From NCBI GenBank assembly GCA_964602735.1, contig CAZRRV010000006.1, positions 1 to 51,439 of the forward strand: a stretch of DNA of 51,439 bases, written 5' to 3'. Of this stretch, positions 1 through 7,891 are shown piece by piece. The translations under genes and the position numbers were made by a program. The notes beneath the pieces are model-generated. The model saw nothing but the letters and a program-made list of their open reading frames with translations, was not told where the DNA came from and did no database searches. How positions within the stretch are numbered: the stretch's first letter is position 1; each line of letters starts with the position of its first letter. The stretch comes from CAZRRV01 sp964602735. Its GTDB lineage: Bacteria; Bacillota; Clostridia; Oscillospirales; Acutalibacteraceae.

Positions 1-72
1 CGCTTTTTGTTTCAACTAACGAAACACCCCGCGGCACGTCTGACGCCAGGTTTTTTTGCGGTGTTGCCTTTA
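1..72 (-). repeat. TTAA-bounded 180-bp repeat, partial copy (window edge)
   Basis: This is the terminal part of the dispersed element that is complete at 46885-47064 and 50025-50204, here in the opposite orientation and cut by the window start. It carries the CGCTTTTTGTTTC segment, a degraded version of the internal inverted arm, and the terminal sequence GCGGTGTTGCC followed by TTTA (69-72) where other copies have TTAA. No protein is expected from it. Confidence 0.7.
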
Positions 73-205
73 CACAAAAAAGACGGCCCGCCCGTCGGAG
101 CGGTGACCGGCCATACCGACAGAAGCGGACGCTACAAGAGGAAATACCCCTTGACCATAGGAGCATATATATATTGTACCAAAAAAGACAGAAAAAGTCA
201 ATACC

Positions 206-365
206 GTGAATTTCGTGTGAATTTTATTTTTGTACATTTTTGCGCGGCCTTGAACCGCAAGGATTCCGGGAGCAATTTCGTGTGAATTTTCGTGTGAATT
301 TTTTATTGATTTTTCCGTCAATTCGTTGATTTTTCCGTCAATTCGTTGATTTTTCCGTCAATTCC
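206..365. repeat. short tandem repeats in a gene-free stretch
   Basis: Between the repeat copy at 1-72 and the terminator at 416 I see no supportable gene. The stretch contains several copies of CGTGTGAATTT (about 214-300) and three contiguous copies of a 20-bp unit, TTGATTTTTCCGTCAATTCG, at 306-325, 326-345 and 346-365, the last with one change at its final base. The units abut with no spacers, so this is a simple tandem array and not a CRISPR. The open frames crossing it are low-complexity. Confidence 0.7.
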
Positions 366-415
366 TTGCTTTTAATGTCAACGCGAGAATCCTTGTGCCG
401 CAAGGCTTTACAGCA

Positions 416-439
416 AAAACCCGCCGTTTGGCGGGTTTT
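416..439 (-). terminator. terminator of the tRNA-Leu/tRNA-Gly unit
   Basis: A perfect 10-bp hairpin, AAAACCCGCC / GGCGGGTTTT with a GTTT loop, begins 9 bases beyond the 3' end of tRNA-Gly. Read leftwards it ends in a T run, as expected for intrinsic termination of the two-tRNA transcript. Its symmetry would let it work in both directions. Confidence 0.85.
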
Positions 440-447
440 CCGTGCGG

Positions 448-518
448 AGCGGGCAACGGGAATCGAACCCGCCTCCTCAGCTTGGGAAGCTGATATTCTA
501 CCAATGAACTATGCCCGC
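448..518 (-). tRNA. tRNA-Gly (CCC anticodon)
   Basis: The reverse strand folds into a cloverleaf with acceptor arms GCGGGCA / TGCCCGC, an anticodon stem TCAGC / GCTGA around the loop TTCCCAA (anticodon CCC), and a GGTTCGATTCC T-loop. No CCA is encoded after the discriminator base, so CCA must be added after transcription. It lies 34 bases downstream of tRNA-Leu and is probably co-transcribed with it. Confidence 0.95.
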
Positions 519-552
519 CTGATATGTTTGCATCCGTTTCAGTGCCGTTCGG

Positions 553-636
553 TGCCGGTGGCGGGACTTGAACCCGCACGCCATCGCTGGCAATGGATTT
601 TGAGTCCACCTCGTCTGCCAATTCCAACACACCGGC
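553..636 (-). tRNA. tRNA-Leu (CAA anticodon)
   Basis: Class II tRNA with acceptor arms GCCGGTG / CACCGGC, a long variable arm, GGTTCAAGTCC T-loop, and anticodon loop CTCAAAA (anticodon CAA). The 84-base length fits tRNA-Leu. CCA is not encoded. A strong promoter lies just upstream at 654-682. Confidence 0.95.
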
Positions 637-653
637 GTTTTTTCGCGTGAACA

Positions 654-682
654 ATTATACCGCGCCCGGTTCGGAAAATCAA
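654..682 (-). promoter_or_regulatory. promoter of tRNA-Leu/tRNA-Gly
   Basis: On the reverse strand TTGATT and TATAAT are separated by exactly 17 bases, and tRNA-Leu begins 17 bases past the -10 box. This is a near-consensus vegetative promoter with the spacing expected for a stable RNA gene. Confidence 0.85.
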
Positions 683-1130
683 GAGAAATACCTCATAAAT
701 ATTGTCGCGGAAGGTATATCGCGGAGTTTTTCGTTAACCGATACAAAAATTACGGCGTATTTACCGTGCATTTATAAAAATTTCAGTAAAAATCCGGCAG
801 GAAACCGGCACGCCGATACGGTTCCGCGGGAAAGGCGGTGCATAACGAACACCGCGAAAACACACAGGCGCACCTGGCCGTCGATCAAAACCGCGGCCGC
901 GGCACAGGCGGGCATCCGCAATACCCGCACGCCGCGTGACCCCGATAAAAGTGCAGGTATAATGCACTTGGCGCTCAGTCAGAAACAAACAGGCGCAACC
1001 CGCGATAAAATCCGCGCCGAAGGCACAACTGCGCCGCGAGACATGGCGTAACTCCGATAAGCGGCATTTGCGCGTCTGTTGTGAAAACCGTATTTGAACC
1101 CCGCGCCGAAATTCCGCCGAAAAATATTTC
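683..1130. other. gene-free spacer
   Basis: I see no supportable coding region between the tRNA promoter and the atp promoter. The open frames here have arginine/threonine-rich, low-information translations and no ribosome binding sites. One rightward TATAAT (about 959-964) has a weak GTGACC -35 match 16 bases upstream and overlaps a GTGCA/TGCAC inverted repeat. It could start a small RNA or an upstream atp transcript, but nothing else supports either. Confidence 0.5.
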
Positions 1131-1159
1131 TTGCATTTTCAAACGACAGGGCGTATAAT
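1131..1159 (+). promoter_or_regulatory. promoter of the ATP synthase operon
   Basis: TTGCAT (1131-1136) and TATAAT (1154-1159) are separated by 17 bases, about 90 bases ahead of the first gene of the atp operon. No other promoter of this quality lies in the following gene-dense stretch, so it probably drives the whole operon. Confidence 0.85.
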
Positions 1160-1249
1160 AGCATGCGATGAGAAGTGCAAGGGCGCGCCGAAAATCTGTG
1201 CGGTGTCCTTGCAAATTGTTTATAACGGGGCAAAAGGAGGAAAAGCGTG

Positions 1250-1522
1250 ATGCTGTTTGCCGTGTTAACGGGAATCGCCGGCGGAACGGTACTGGCCGTA
1301 TTACTCTTCCGCATCGCGCGGGCGGTCTGCTCCGGCGGAAAATTGCCCGTTATATCGCTGATTGCCTTTATGCTCGTTCCGCTCGCGGTGCTGCTCGCGG
1401 TGGCATTTACGGTTCCGGAAAGGCTTGTCGTATCGGCCACGGTCATGGTGGCGGTATTGCTGTTGGGGTCGGCGGTAAAGCTTATCCGCGACAGAATAAA
1501 AAAGAAGCGTGAAACACAATGA
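1250..1522 (+). CDS. small three-helix membrane protein at the head of the atp operon
   Basis: A 90-residue, very hydrophobic protein with about three membrane segments (roughly residues 2-24, 31-52 and 58-78) and a basic tail rich in Lys and Arg. AGGAGG at 1235-1240 serves either a GTG at 1247 or the ATG at 1250; I chose the ATG with 9-base spacing. Its stop overlaps the start of atpB in an ATGA, so the two are translationally coupled. The position is that of atpI/atpZ, whose products help assemble the c-ring or move Mg2+. The sequence shows no AtpI motif that I can recognise, so the role is inferred from position only. Confidence 0.8.
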   Translation: MLFAVLTGIAGGTVLAVLLFRIARAVCSGGKLPVISLIAFMLVPLAVLLAVAFTVPERLVVSATVMVAVLLLGSAVKLIRDRIKKKRETQ

Positions 1523-2439
1523 GCTGGCAGCAGATAACCGTTCTTGCGGCATCGGCGGCGGTCGCGGCGGCGGGCGGCATATTTTACCGCCGCGCAAAAC
1601 GCAAACCGCCGACCGCGGGCGGTTCCCCCGAAAGCGACGCCGCCGCGCGGAAAAAGCAGAAACGGAACAAACTGCTCGCCCTGATCGCGGGGATAGCCGG
1701 GTCATGGGTTTTCACCGTTACTTTGCTGAATGTAATTTTCGGAAACCGCGAATCGAAGCCGTTCGGATTTGAAATAAATGTTCCGCGCGTAGACCTGTTC
1801 GGCTTTTCAATAAGCCAGACGGTTATAGTGTCGTGGATTATTATGGCCGTCCTGATAATTCTGGCTCTGCTCGTTCGAATCTTCTGCGTCAGAAAATTTT
1901 CCGATTCCCCGAAAGGGTTGCAGAATGTTCTGGAAACGATTGTGGAATGGCTGTGCAAATATACCGACAATAATGTTTCCGGCATGAAGATGAGCATGAG
2001 TTTCGGCGCATACCTTTTTACCCTGGTGCTGTTTATGGTGGGTTGCGCAGTGGCGGAGCTGTTCGGCGTACGGGCGCCGACTTCCGATCTCACCCTTACA
2101 TTCGCGCTGGCGCTTATAACTTTCGTATTGCTGAATTATTACGGGATTAAGAAAAAAGGCATCGGCGGCAGGCTTAAATCACTGGGCACTCCGTATATGT
2201 TTATTATGCCGATAAGAATGCTGTGCGATGTCGCGATCCCCGTATCGCTCGCATGCCGGCTGTTCGGAAATATGCTCGGAGGCATGATAGTAATCGACTT
2301 GCTTTATTACGCGCTCGGCAGCGCCGCGGTCGGCATCCCGAGCGTGATAGGCCTTTATTTCAATGTGTTTCACCCGCTGATTCAGGCGTTTATATTTGTT
2401 ACCTTAACGCTCTCGTACATTAACGAGGCGACGGAATAA
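1519..2439 (+). CDS. atpB: ATP synthase F0 subunit a
   Basis: Subunit a forms the two ion half-channels next to the c-ring. The C-terminal core carries the family signature, including the essential arginine in SLACRLFGNMLGG (Arg247) and the final helix motif NVFHPLIQAFIF. At 306 residues it is longer than the usual 220-260. The extra part is an N-terminal stretch of about 75 residues with a membrane segment (6-23), a very basic linker (24-50) and a second segment (51-73) before the normal KPFG start region. The ATG overlaps the previous stop. No clean ribosome binding site is visible, so coupling probably drives initiation. No internal in-frame ATG lies near the canonical start. Confidence 0.97.
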   Translation: MSWQQITVLAASAAVAAAGGIFYRRAKRKPPTAGGSPESDAAARKKQKRNKLLALIAGIAGSWVFTVTLLNVIFGNRESKPFGFEINVPRVDLFGFSISQTVIVSWIIMAVLIILALLVRIFCVRKFSDSPKGLQNVLETIVEWLCKYTDNNVSGMKMSMSFGAYLFTLVLFMVGCAVAELFGVRAPTSDLTLTFALALITFVLLNYYGIKKKGIGGRLKSLGTPYMFIMPIRMLCDVAIPVSLACRLFGNMLGGMIVIDLLYYALGSAAVGIPSVIGLYFNVFHPLIQAFIFVTLTLSYINEATE

Positions 2440-2472
2440 AAATAAAGATGTTACGGTAAAGGAGTAACGGAT

Positions 2473-2694
2473 ATGGGAATCATCGCTTTGGGAGCCGGTC
2501 TTTGCACGCTTGCGTGCGCGTTTGCCGGTATAGGTATGGGGATCGCCACGGGGAAAGCGGTAGAAGCGGTCGCGCGGCAGCCGGAGGCGTCGGGGAAAAT
2601 ATCCTCGACACTTATCCTCGGTCTGGCGTTGACGGAATCTACTGCCATTTACGGTTTTGTTACCGCTCTGCTTGTGCTGTTTACACTTAAATAG
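2473..2694 (+). CDS. atpE: ATP synthase F0 subunit c
   Basis: A 73-residue two-helix hairpin that forms the rotor ring. The cytoplasmic loop ARQPEA (34-39) is canonical. The ion-binding carboxylate is Glu55 in helix 2, in the context LTESTAIYG, and Ser56, Thr57 and Tyr60 match positions that help coordinate Na+ in sodium-translocating rings. The helix 1 glutamine of the classical Na+ site is replaced by Met22, so the coupling ion cannot be assigned confidently. AAGGAG is placed 8 bases before the ATG. It is third in the operon. Confidence 0.97.
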   Translation: MGIIALGAGLCTLACAFAGIGMGIATGKAVEAVARQPEASGKISSTLILGLALTESTAIYGFVTALLVLFTLK

Positions 2695-2771
2695 CGCGAA
2701 AACCGAATTTTTTGAGAAAGGAAACGGCGCCGGTCGCGTTCCGCGCGATTTAGTGCCGCACGGCGATTGTT

Positions 2772-3263
2772 ATGGATATTCAGCCGTTGGATATTGTGAT
2801 ACATTTAATCAATATCGTTGTGCTGTTTGTACTGTTGCGCGTAATACTGTATAAGCCGGTATATCGGTTTCTTCAGGCAAGGAAAGAAAAAATCGACTCC
2901 GAGTACAAGGCGGCGGAAACGGCGAAACGGGAAGCCGGGGAGTTCAAGCGGCAATACGATCAAAAAGCGGAGGCCGCCAGACACGACGCCGAGGAACAGG
3001 CGGCGGATATTATCCGAAGGGCCAATTCCGAGGCGGGTGACATAGTCGCGGCGGCGCACGGCGAAGCCCGCGAAATTGTCGACGAGGCCGCGAAAAAAGC
3101 GGAGGAGAACCGGCGGAAGGTTATGGAAGACGCGAAAGACGACCTTGTCGACTCCGCCCTTTCACTGACAGAGAAAATTCTCGGCAGAGAAGTAACCGAA
3201 GAAGATAACCGCAGGATTATCGACGGATTTTTCGAAAACGCGGGGAAAGGTGACGCGCAGTGA
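2772..3263 (+). CDS. atpF: ATP synthase F0 subunit b
   Basis: A 163-residue protein with one N-terminal membrane helix (about residues 5-25) followed by a long charged, Ala/Glu/Lys-rich coiled coil, the usual peripheral stalk design and length. An in-frame TAG at 2751 forces the start to lie downstream, and the ATG at 2772 is the only reasonable choice although its ribosome binding site is poor. Its stop overlaps the start of atpH in a GTGA. The b dimer normally binds the C-terminal domain of delta, which is the only part of delta kept here. Confidence 0.95.
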   Translation: MDIQPLDIVIHLINIVVLFVLLRVILYKPVYRFLQARKEKIDSEYKAAETAKREAGEFKRQYDQKAEAARHDAEEQAADIIRRANSEAGDIVAAAHGEAREIVDEAAKKAEENRRKVMEDAKDDLVDSALSLTEKILGREVTEEDNRRIIDGFFENAGKGDAQ

Positions 3264-3481
3264 CCGAAGCTTTAATTAAAACCGCGGGTTCTTTCTCGGC
3301 GGAGGATATCGAACGCCTTCGCGCGGGGTTTGAAAAAATGCTCGGCAAAGAGCTCGTGTTCAAGGTGGAAAACGACCCCGCGCTTATCGGCGGATTTGTC
3401 GCGTATATCGACGGGCGCGTTTACGACGCGGGAATAAAAACCCAGTTGCGGCGGGTCGCGTCGGGATTTGCCGAAAAATAA
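3260..3481 (+). CDS. atpH: ATP synthase F1 subunit delta, C-terminal domain only
   Basis: Delta normally has about 180 residues: an N-terminal helical domain that grips the top of F1 and a C-terminal domain that binds subunit b. This gene encodes 73 residues. They match the C-terminal domain, ending with the characteristic LIGGFVAYIDGRVYDAGIKT stretch (42-61). The GTG start overlaps the atpF stop, so there is no room for a missing 5' part and no frameshift upstream. The operon position between atpF and atpA is exactly that of atpH. This is either a genuinely minimal delta or a truncation that the enzyme tolerates. Confidence 0.9.
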   Translation: MTEALIKTAGSFSAEDIERLRAGFEKMLGKELVFKVENDPALIGGFVAYIDGRVYDAGIKTQLRRVASGFAEK

Positions 3482-3522
3482 ACCGGCGCGTCCGGCGCGC
3501 CGCAAGGGGAGGGGGAACGGTA

Positions 3523-5049
3523 TTGCCCGGCGAAACACAGTCGGTCGGCGAATTTCTGAAGAGCCGGATCGAAAGTTTCAAATATGTTCCGCAGATTTAC
3601 GAATACGGCACGGTTGAAAGCTGCGCCGATGATATAGTACACATCAAAGGGCTGCCCCGCTGCCGCTATAACGAGTTGCTTGAGTTCCCGGGCCCCGAAT
3701 ACGGGATTGCCATGGATCTTGAAGAACGCGGCGTAGGGGCCGTCCTGCTCAGCAAATACAGCGAACTCGCGCCGGGAGACACCGTCCGCCAGACCGGCAG
3801 GGTGGTAACGGTTCCCACGGGCGACGGAATGATTGGGCGGGTAGTGGATCCGATAGGCCGCCCGCTCGACGGAGGGCCGGCGGCGGATACCGACGAATTC
3901 CGTCCGCTCGAATCCCCCGCGCCGACGATAATGCAGAGGAGCGCGGTCGATACGCCGCTGCTGACCGGCATTCTTGCCGTCGACAGCATGATACCGATCG
4001 GGCGCGGTCAGCGCGAACTTATAATCGGAGACCGCCAGACGGGGAAAACCACAATGGCCGTTTCCGCTGTTCTAAATCAGAAAGACGAGGATGTAATCTG
4101 CGTCTACTGCGCGATAGGACAGAAAGCGTCAACGGTCGCCGATGTGATCCGCAAGCTGCGTGAAGGCGGCGCCATGGGATATACGGTCGTTGTGGCGTCT
4201 ACCGCCGACGACTGCGCGGCTATGCAGTATCTGACACCCTACGCCGGCTGCGCCGTTGCCGAGGGGTTTATGTACTCCGGGAAAGATGTTCTGATAGTTT
4301 ACGACGATTTAAGCAAGCACGCGGTCGCCTACCGTTCAATGTCGCTTTTACTGCGGCGCCCGTCGGGCAGGGAGGCGTACCCCGGCGATGTGTTTTACCT
4401 TCACAGCCGTCTTCTTGAACGAGCGGCGAAACTTTCGGAAGAGGCGGGCGGCGGCTCTCTCACCGCTCTGCCGATCGTGGAAACCATGTCGGGAGATATT
4501 TCGGCATATATCCCCACAAATGTAATTTCGATAACCGACGGGCAGATATATCTCGAAAGCGAACTGTTTAACGCCGGAATAAGGCCCGCGGTAAATGTAG
4601 GGCTTTCGGTTTCACGCGTCGGGCGCAACGCCCAACATTCCGCCATGAAAGCGGTAAGCGGCAACCTGCGGCTCGACCTCGCGGAATACAGGGATATGTC
4701 GGTTTTCGCACGGTTCGGAGCAGATATCGACGACGCGACCGCCGTTTTGCTCAGGCGCGGCGAAAAACTCACCGAAATACTCAAACAAAACGGCGATACC
4801 CGCTATTCTCTTTCGGAGCAGACGGCTCTGCTGCTCGCCTACGGGGACGATGCCTTTTCCGATGTCCCGAATGACAAGATAGCCGGGGTGTGCGCGCTTT
4901 TGCTGTATTTTCTTCACGAAGATCTGAAAGACGCGATGCTGACGGTAGATTCGACGGGAATGCTTACCGACGCCACCCGCGAACTGTTCTCGGATAAAAT
5001 CCGCGAATTTTTTGAAAAAGGAGCGGCCGAAAGTGCAAAACGCACATGA
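3523..5049 (+). CDS. atpA: ATP synthase F1 subunit alpha
   Basis: A 508-residue subunit carrying the non-catalytic nucleotide sites of F1. The N-terminal beta-barrel is followed by the Walker A sequence GDRQTGKT (169-176), and a conserved SRVGRNAQ region follows in the C-terminal half. The start is a TTG at 3523, preceded by a strong purine-rich binding site (GGGGAGGGGG); no ATG with a binding site is available. The 3' end overlaps the start of atpG by 17 bases. Confidence 0.98.
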   Translation: MPGETQSVGEFLKSRIESFKYVPQIYEYGTVESCADDIVHIKGLPRCRYNELLEFPGPEYGIAMDLEERGVGAVLLSKYSELAPGDTVRQTGRVVTVPTGDGMIGRVVDPIGRPLDGGPAADTDEFRPLESPAPTIMQRSAVDTPLLTGILAVDSMIPIGRGQRELIIGDRQTGKTTMAVSAVLNQKDEDVICVYCAIGQKASTVADVIRKLREGGAMGYTVVVASTADDCAAMQYLTPYAGCAVAEGFMYSGKDVLIVYDDLSKHAVAYRSMSLLLRRPSGREAYPGDVFYLHSRLLERAAKLSEEAGGGSLTALPIVETMSGDISAYIPTNVISITDGQIYLESELFNAGIRPAVNVGLSVSRVGRNAQHSAMKAVSGNLRLDLAEYRDMSVFARFGADIDDATAVLLRRGEKLTEILKQNGDTRYSLSEQTALLLAYGDDAFSDVPNDKIAGVCALLLYFLHEDLKDAMLTVDSTGMLTDATRELFSDKIREFFEKGAAESAKRT

Positions 5050-5905
5050 AATAAGGCGCCATATCTCGGCCGTAACCGAAACGCGCAAAATAACCGGCGC
5101 GATGGAACTTATATCCGCCGTTCAGTTGAAAAAAATATTAAACGCCATAGCATACAACGATATATACCTGGAACGGGTTCAGTCGACAATGAAAGATATA
5201 CTGCTCTCCCCTCACCCCGTGACCCACAGGTATCTGAAGCGCAACACCGGGAAAAAACGGCTGTATATCGTTATCTCCGCCGACAAGGGCATGGTCGGTT
5301 CCTACAACGACACGGTTCTGCGGTTCGCCGAAAAAGAAATTCTCGGAGCGGGCGAGGCAACAATGCTGCTCACCATCGGTCTCACCGCCAACGATTACTT
5401 TCGCAGCCGCGGCATCATTCCCGACATTGAGATGCCGGGAATGTCGCAGAACCCGTCGCTGTACAACGCACGCCGTTTAACGGAAACGGTTGTCGGGTTT
5501 TACGACAGACACGAGGCGCGGAGCGTTTACGCCGTTTACACAAGTTTCGACCGCAAATCGCAGTCGCGCCCGGTGGTAAAACGCATTTTGCCGCTTCGCA
5601 TTCACGATTACGAAAATGTGGAGGCAACCGAGCCGGGGCACGAAATTTTATATGTTCCGTCGGCAAACGAGGTGTTCGCAAGGCTGGTTCCGCAATATCT
5701 CGTGGGGCTTTTGTACAGTGTTCTGGTACAGAGCTACGCCGGCGAACATTTCGCGCGCCGTATCGCAATGCACCGCGCCACCGAAAACGCCGACGATATG
5801 ATAGGTTCCCTGCGTTTACAGTACAACACGGCGAGGCAGGCCGCCATAACGGGAGAAATCGCGGAAATATCGGGGGCCGCCGAAATATTAAAAAGCGGAG
5901 ATTAA
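5033..5905 (+). CDS. atpG: ATP synthase F1 subunit gamma
   Basis: The gamma subunit is the central rotor shaft. The 290-residue protein has the conserved N-terminal helix (EIRRHISAVTETRKITGAME) and the matching C-terminal helix (around TENADDMIGSL) that together form the coiled coil. I chose the GTG at 5033 because AAAGGAG lies 9 bases upstream and the family starts here; an in-frame ATG at 5012 inside atpA would add seven residues. The overlap with atpA suggests translational coupling. Confidence 0.96.
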   Translation: MQNAHEIRRHISAVTETRKITGAMELISAVQLKKILNAIAYNDIYLERVQSTMKDILLSPHPVTHRYLKRNTGKKRLYIVISADKGMVGSYNDTVLRFAEKEILGAGEATMLLTIGLTANDYFRSRGIIPDIEMPGMSQNPSLYNARRLTETVVGFYDRHEARSVYAVYTSFDRKSQSRPVVKRILPLRIHDYENVEATEPGHEILYVPSANEVFARLVPQYLVGLLYSVLVQSYAGEHFARRIAMHRATENADDMIGSLRLQYNTARQAAITGEIAEISGAAEILKSGD

Positions 5906-5911
5906 TCGGAA

Positions 5912-7297
5912 ATGCAGGAAAACACAGGCAAAACAGTAAAAATAGCCGGGCCCGTTATAGATGTCGCGTTTAACGGCGGGGTTCCGCATATACGCAACCT
6001 GCTCGAAGCGGAAGGCGGCGTCCCCATGGAGGTTGTGGCGCATATTTCCCGCACAACCGTGCGCTGTATCGCGCTGAAAGCGACCGAAGGGCTCTGCTGC
6101 GGCACACCGGTTCACGATACGGGCGGCGGCATAAAGGTTCCCGTGGGCGAAGCGACACTGGGCAGAGTTGTCGATGTTCTCGGCAACCCCATCGACGGCG
6201 GCGCGCCGATTGACGCCGACAGATGGGATATTCACCGGCCGTCACCGAAGCTGAGCGAAATAAAACCGGCAACGGAATTCTTTGAAACGGGGATTAAAGT
6301 AATCGATCTGCTCGCGCCTTACGCAAAAGGCGGGAAAATAGGGCTTTTCGGAGGCGCGGGCGTCGGAAAAACCACCCTTATAATGGAATTTATTCACAAT
6401 ATGGCCACCGAACACAAAGGTTATTCGGTCTTCGCGGGGGTTGGTGAACGCAGCCGCGAAGGGCGGGATCTTATTGCCGATATGGAAAAGTCCGGCGCTC
6501 TCGGCAAGGCGGCGCTGACTTTCGGCCAGATGAACGAGCCTCCGGGTTCGAGAATGCGTGTTGCGCTCACGGGGCTTACCATGGCGGAATATTTCCGCGA
6601 CGTCATGCACCGCGATGTGCTTCTGTTTATAGATAATATATTTCGCTATGTTCAGGCGGGGAACGAAGTTTCGGCCCTGCTCGGGAGGATGCCGTCGGCG
6701 GTGGGATACCAGCCGACCCTTTCGACCGAACTCGGCGAGCTGGAAGAGCGGATAGCGTCTACGGAATCCGGCTCCGTAACATCGGTTCAGGCCATATATG
6801 TTCCCGCCGACGACCTTACGGATCCTGCCCCGGCAACGATTTTCTCTCATCTCGACGCCACAACGGTTCTCTCCCGACGGATTTCCGAATTGGGAATATA
6901 TCCGTCGGTCGATCCGCTGGAATCTCATTCGAAGATCCTCGACCCCGCCGTAGTGGGAGAACATCATTACAAGACAGCCGAAAGTGTGCGCGCCTGCCTT
7001 CAGCGGTACAACGAGCTTAAGGATATTATAGCCATTCTCGGTATGGACGAACTTTCCGACGACGATAAAATGACGGTTCACCGCGCCCGCCGCCTGCAAC
7101 GGTTCCTGTCGCAGCCGATGAGCGTGGCGGAGGTATTCACGGGAATGCCCGGGCGGTTCGTAAAAGTTTCCGATACCGTAGCCGGTTTCGCGGATATTAT
7201 CAACGGCAAGGCGGACGATTTGCCCGAAAACGCTTTCTCAATGGTAGGAAATCTCGACGAAGCAAGAAAAAAAGCCGCCGAAATGCGGCGGCAATAA
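5912..7297 (+). CDS. atpD: ATP synthase F1 subunit beta
   Basis: The 461-residue catalytic subunit has Walker A GGAGVGKT (147-154), the GERSREG segment, and the highly conserved LLGRMPSAVGYQPTL region. Together with alpha it forms the hexamer that makes or hydrolyses ATP. A GGAG lies 10-13 bases before the ATG. It is separated by 6 bases from atpG and 15 from atpC. Confidence 0.98.
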   Translation: MQENTGKTVKIAGPVIDVAFNGGVPHIRNLLEAEGGVPMEVVAHISRTTVRCIALKATEGLCCGTPVHDTGGGIKVPVGEATLGRVVDVLGNPIDGGAPIDADRWDIHRPSPKLSEIKPATEFFETGIKVIDLLAPYAKGGKIGLFGGAGVGKTTLIMEFIHNMATEHKGYSVFAGVGERSREGRDLIADMEKSGALGKAALTFGQMNEPPGSRMRVALTGLTMAEYFRDVMHRDVLLFIDNIFRYVQAGNEVSALLGRMPSAVGYQPTLSTELGELEERIASTESGSVTSVQAIYVPADDLTDPAPATIFSHLDATTVLSRRISELGIYPSVDPLESHSKILDPAVVGEHHYKTAESVRACLQRYNELKDIIAILGMDELSDDDKMTVHRARRLQRFLSQPMSVAEVFTGMPGRFVKVSDTVAGFADIINGKADDLPENAFSMVGNLDEARKKAAEMRRQ

Positions 7298-7312
7298 CAC
7301 GGAGTGCGGAAT

Positions 7313-7735
7313 ATGGCGGCGGAGTTTCAGCTTTATATTTTAACCCCCGAGCGGGAATTTTTTTCCGGGAAGGCGGAAAGCCTTTCTTTTTCGTCCGCCG
7401 ACGGGAGGATCGGCATTCTGGCAAACCACACGCCGATGATTGCACCGGTGGATATAGGCGAACTCGATATAGTAACCGGCGGGGAAAAAAAGCGGGCTTT
7501 CAATTCCGAGGGGTATGTCGAGGTTTTGCACGGCTCCGTTATGCTGTTCGTACAGGCGTGCGAATGGCCGGAGGAAATCGACGTGAACCGCGCCCGCCGC
7601 GCGGCGGAGCGGGAACGCGAACGCATGAGGCAGAAAAACAGCGTGGCCGAATACAAAGCGGCAAAGGCGCGGCTTGCACGCGCTATGGAGCGCCTGCGGG
7701 TGTCGTCGGTTTCCAATTCAAAGGGCATCCTTTAA
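7313..7735 (+). CDS. atpC: ATP synthase F1 subunit epsilon
   Basis: A 140-residue subunit with the N-terminal beta-sandwich (FQLYILTPEREFFSG, IGILANHTPMI) and a C-terminal helical hairpin rich in Arg and Glu. It couples gamma to the c-ring and can inhibit hydrolysis. The ATG at 7313 has GGAG 8 bases upstream; a GTG at 7304 overlaps that binding site and was not chosen. It is the last atp gene and is followed by a strong terminator at 7841-7884. Confidence 0.95.
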   Translation: MAAEFQLYILTPEREFFSGKAESLSFSSADGRIGILANHTPMIAPVDIGELDIVTGGEKKRAFNSEGYVEVLHGSVMLFVQACEWPEEIDVNRARRAAERERERMRQKNSVAEYKAAKARLARAMERLRVSSVSNSKGIL

Positions 7736-7840
7736 GGCGCCGCCGCGCCACGGCAGCCCGGTAGCGAGTCCGGAGCGGTTGCGGTATTGTCTTAAGCATA
7801 ACCCGGCCGTCTTACAAATCGAAAAGTTTCAAATCCCGTA

Positions 7841-7884
7841 CCGTATAAATATTGCCGCGCGAATGCGCGGCAATATTTATACGG
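7841..7884. terminator. bidirectional terminator between atpC and the leftward block
   Basis: A perfect 20-bp stem (7841-7860 with 7865-7884) closes a 4-base GAAT loop. It lies between the convergent atpC and the DUF624 gene, whose stop is 8 bases away. The arms mix AT and GC pairs and T-rich sequence follows on the right (TCTATTTTTC), so it probably ends transcription from both sides. Confidence 0.85.
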
Positions 7885-7891
7885 TGCCGTT

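Noticed and set aside
306..365. Three direct repeats resembling the start of a CRISPR array
   Set aside because: The 20-bp units are contiguous with no spacers and no cas genes are near.
593..1051. 152-codon rightward open frame starting inside tRNA-Leu
   Set aside because: It begins in the antisense of a tRNA gene, crosses its promoter, and the translation is low-information.
6242..7099. 285-codon leftward open frame
   Set aside because: Antisense to atpD, which is unmistakable.
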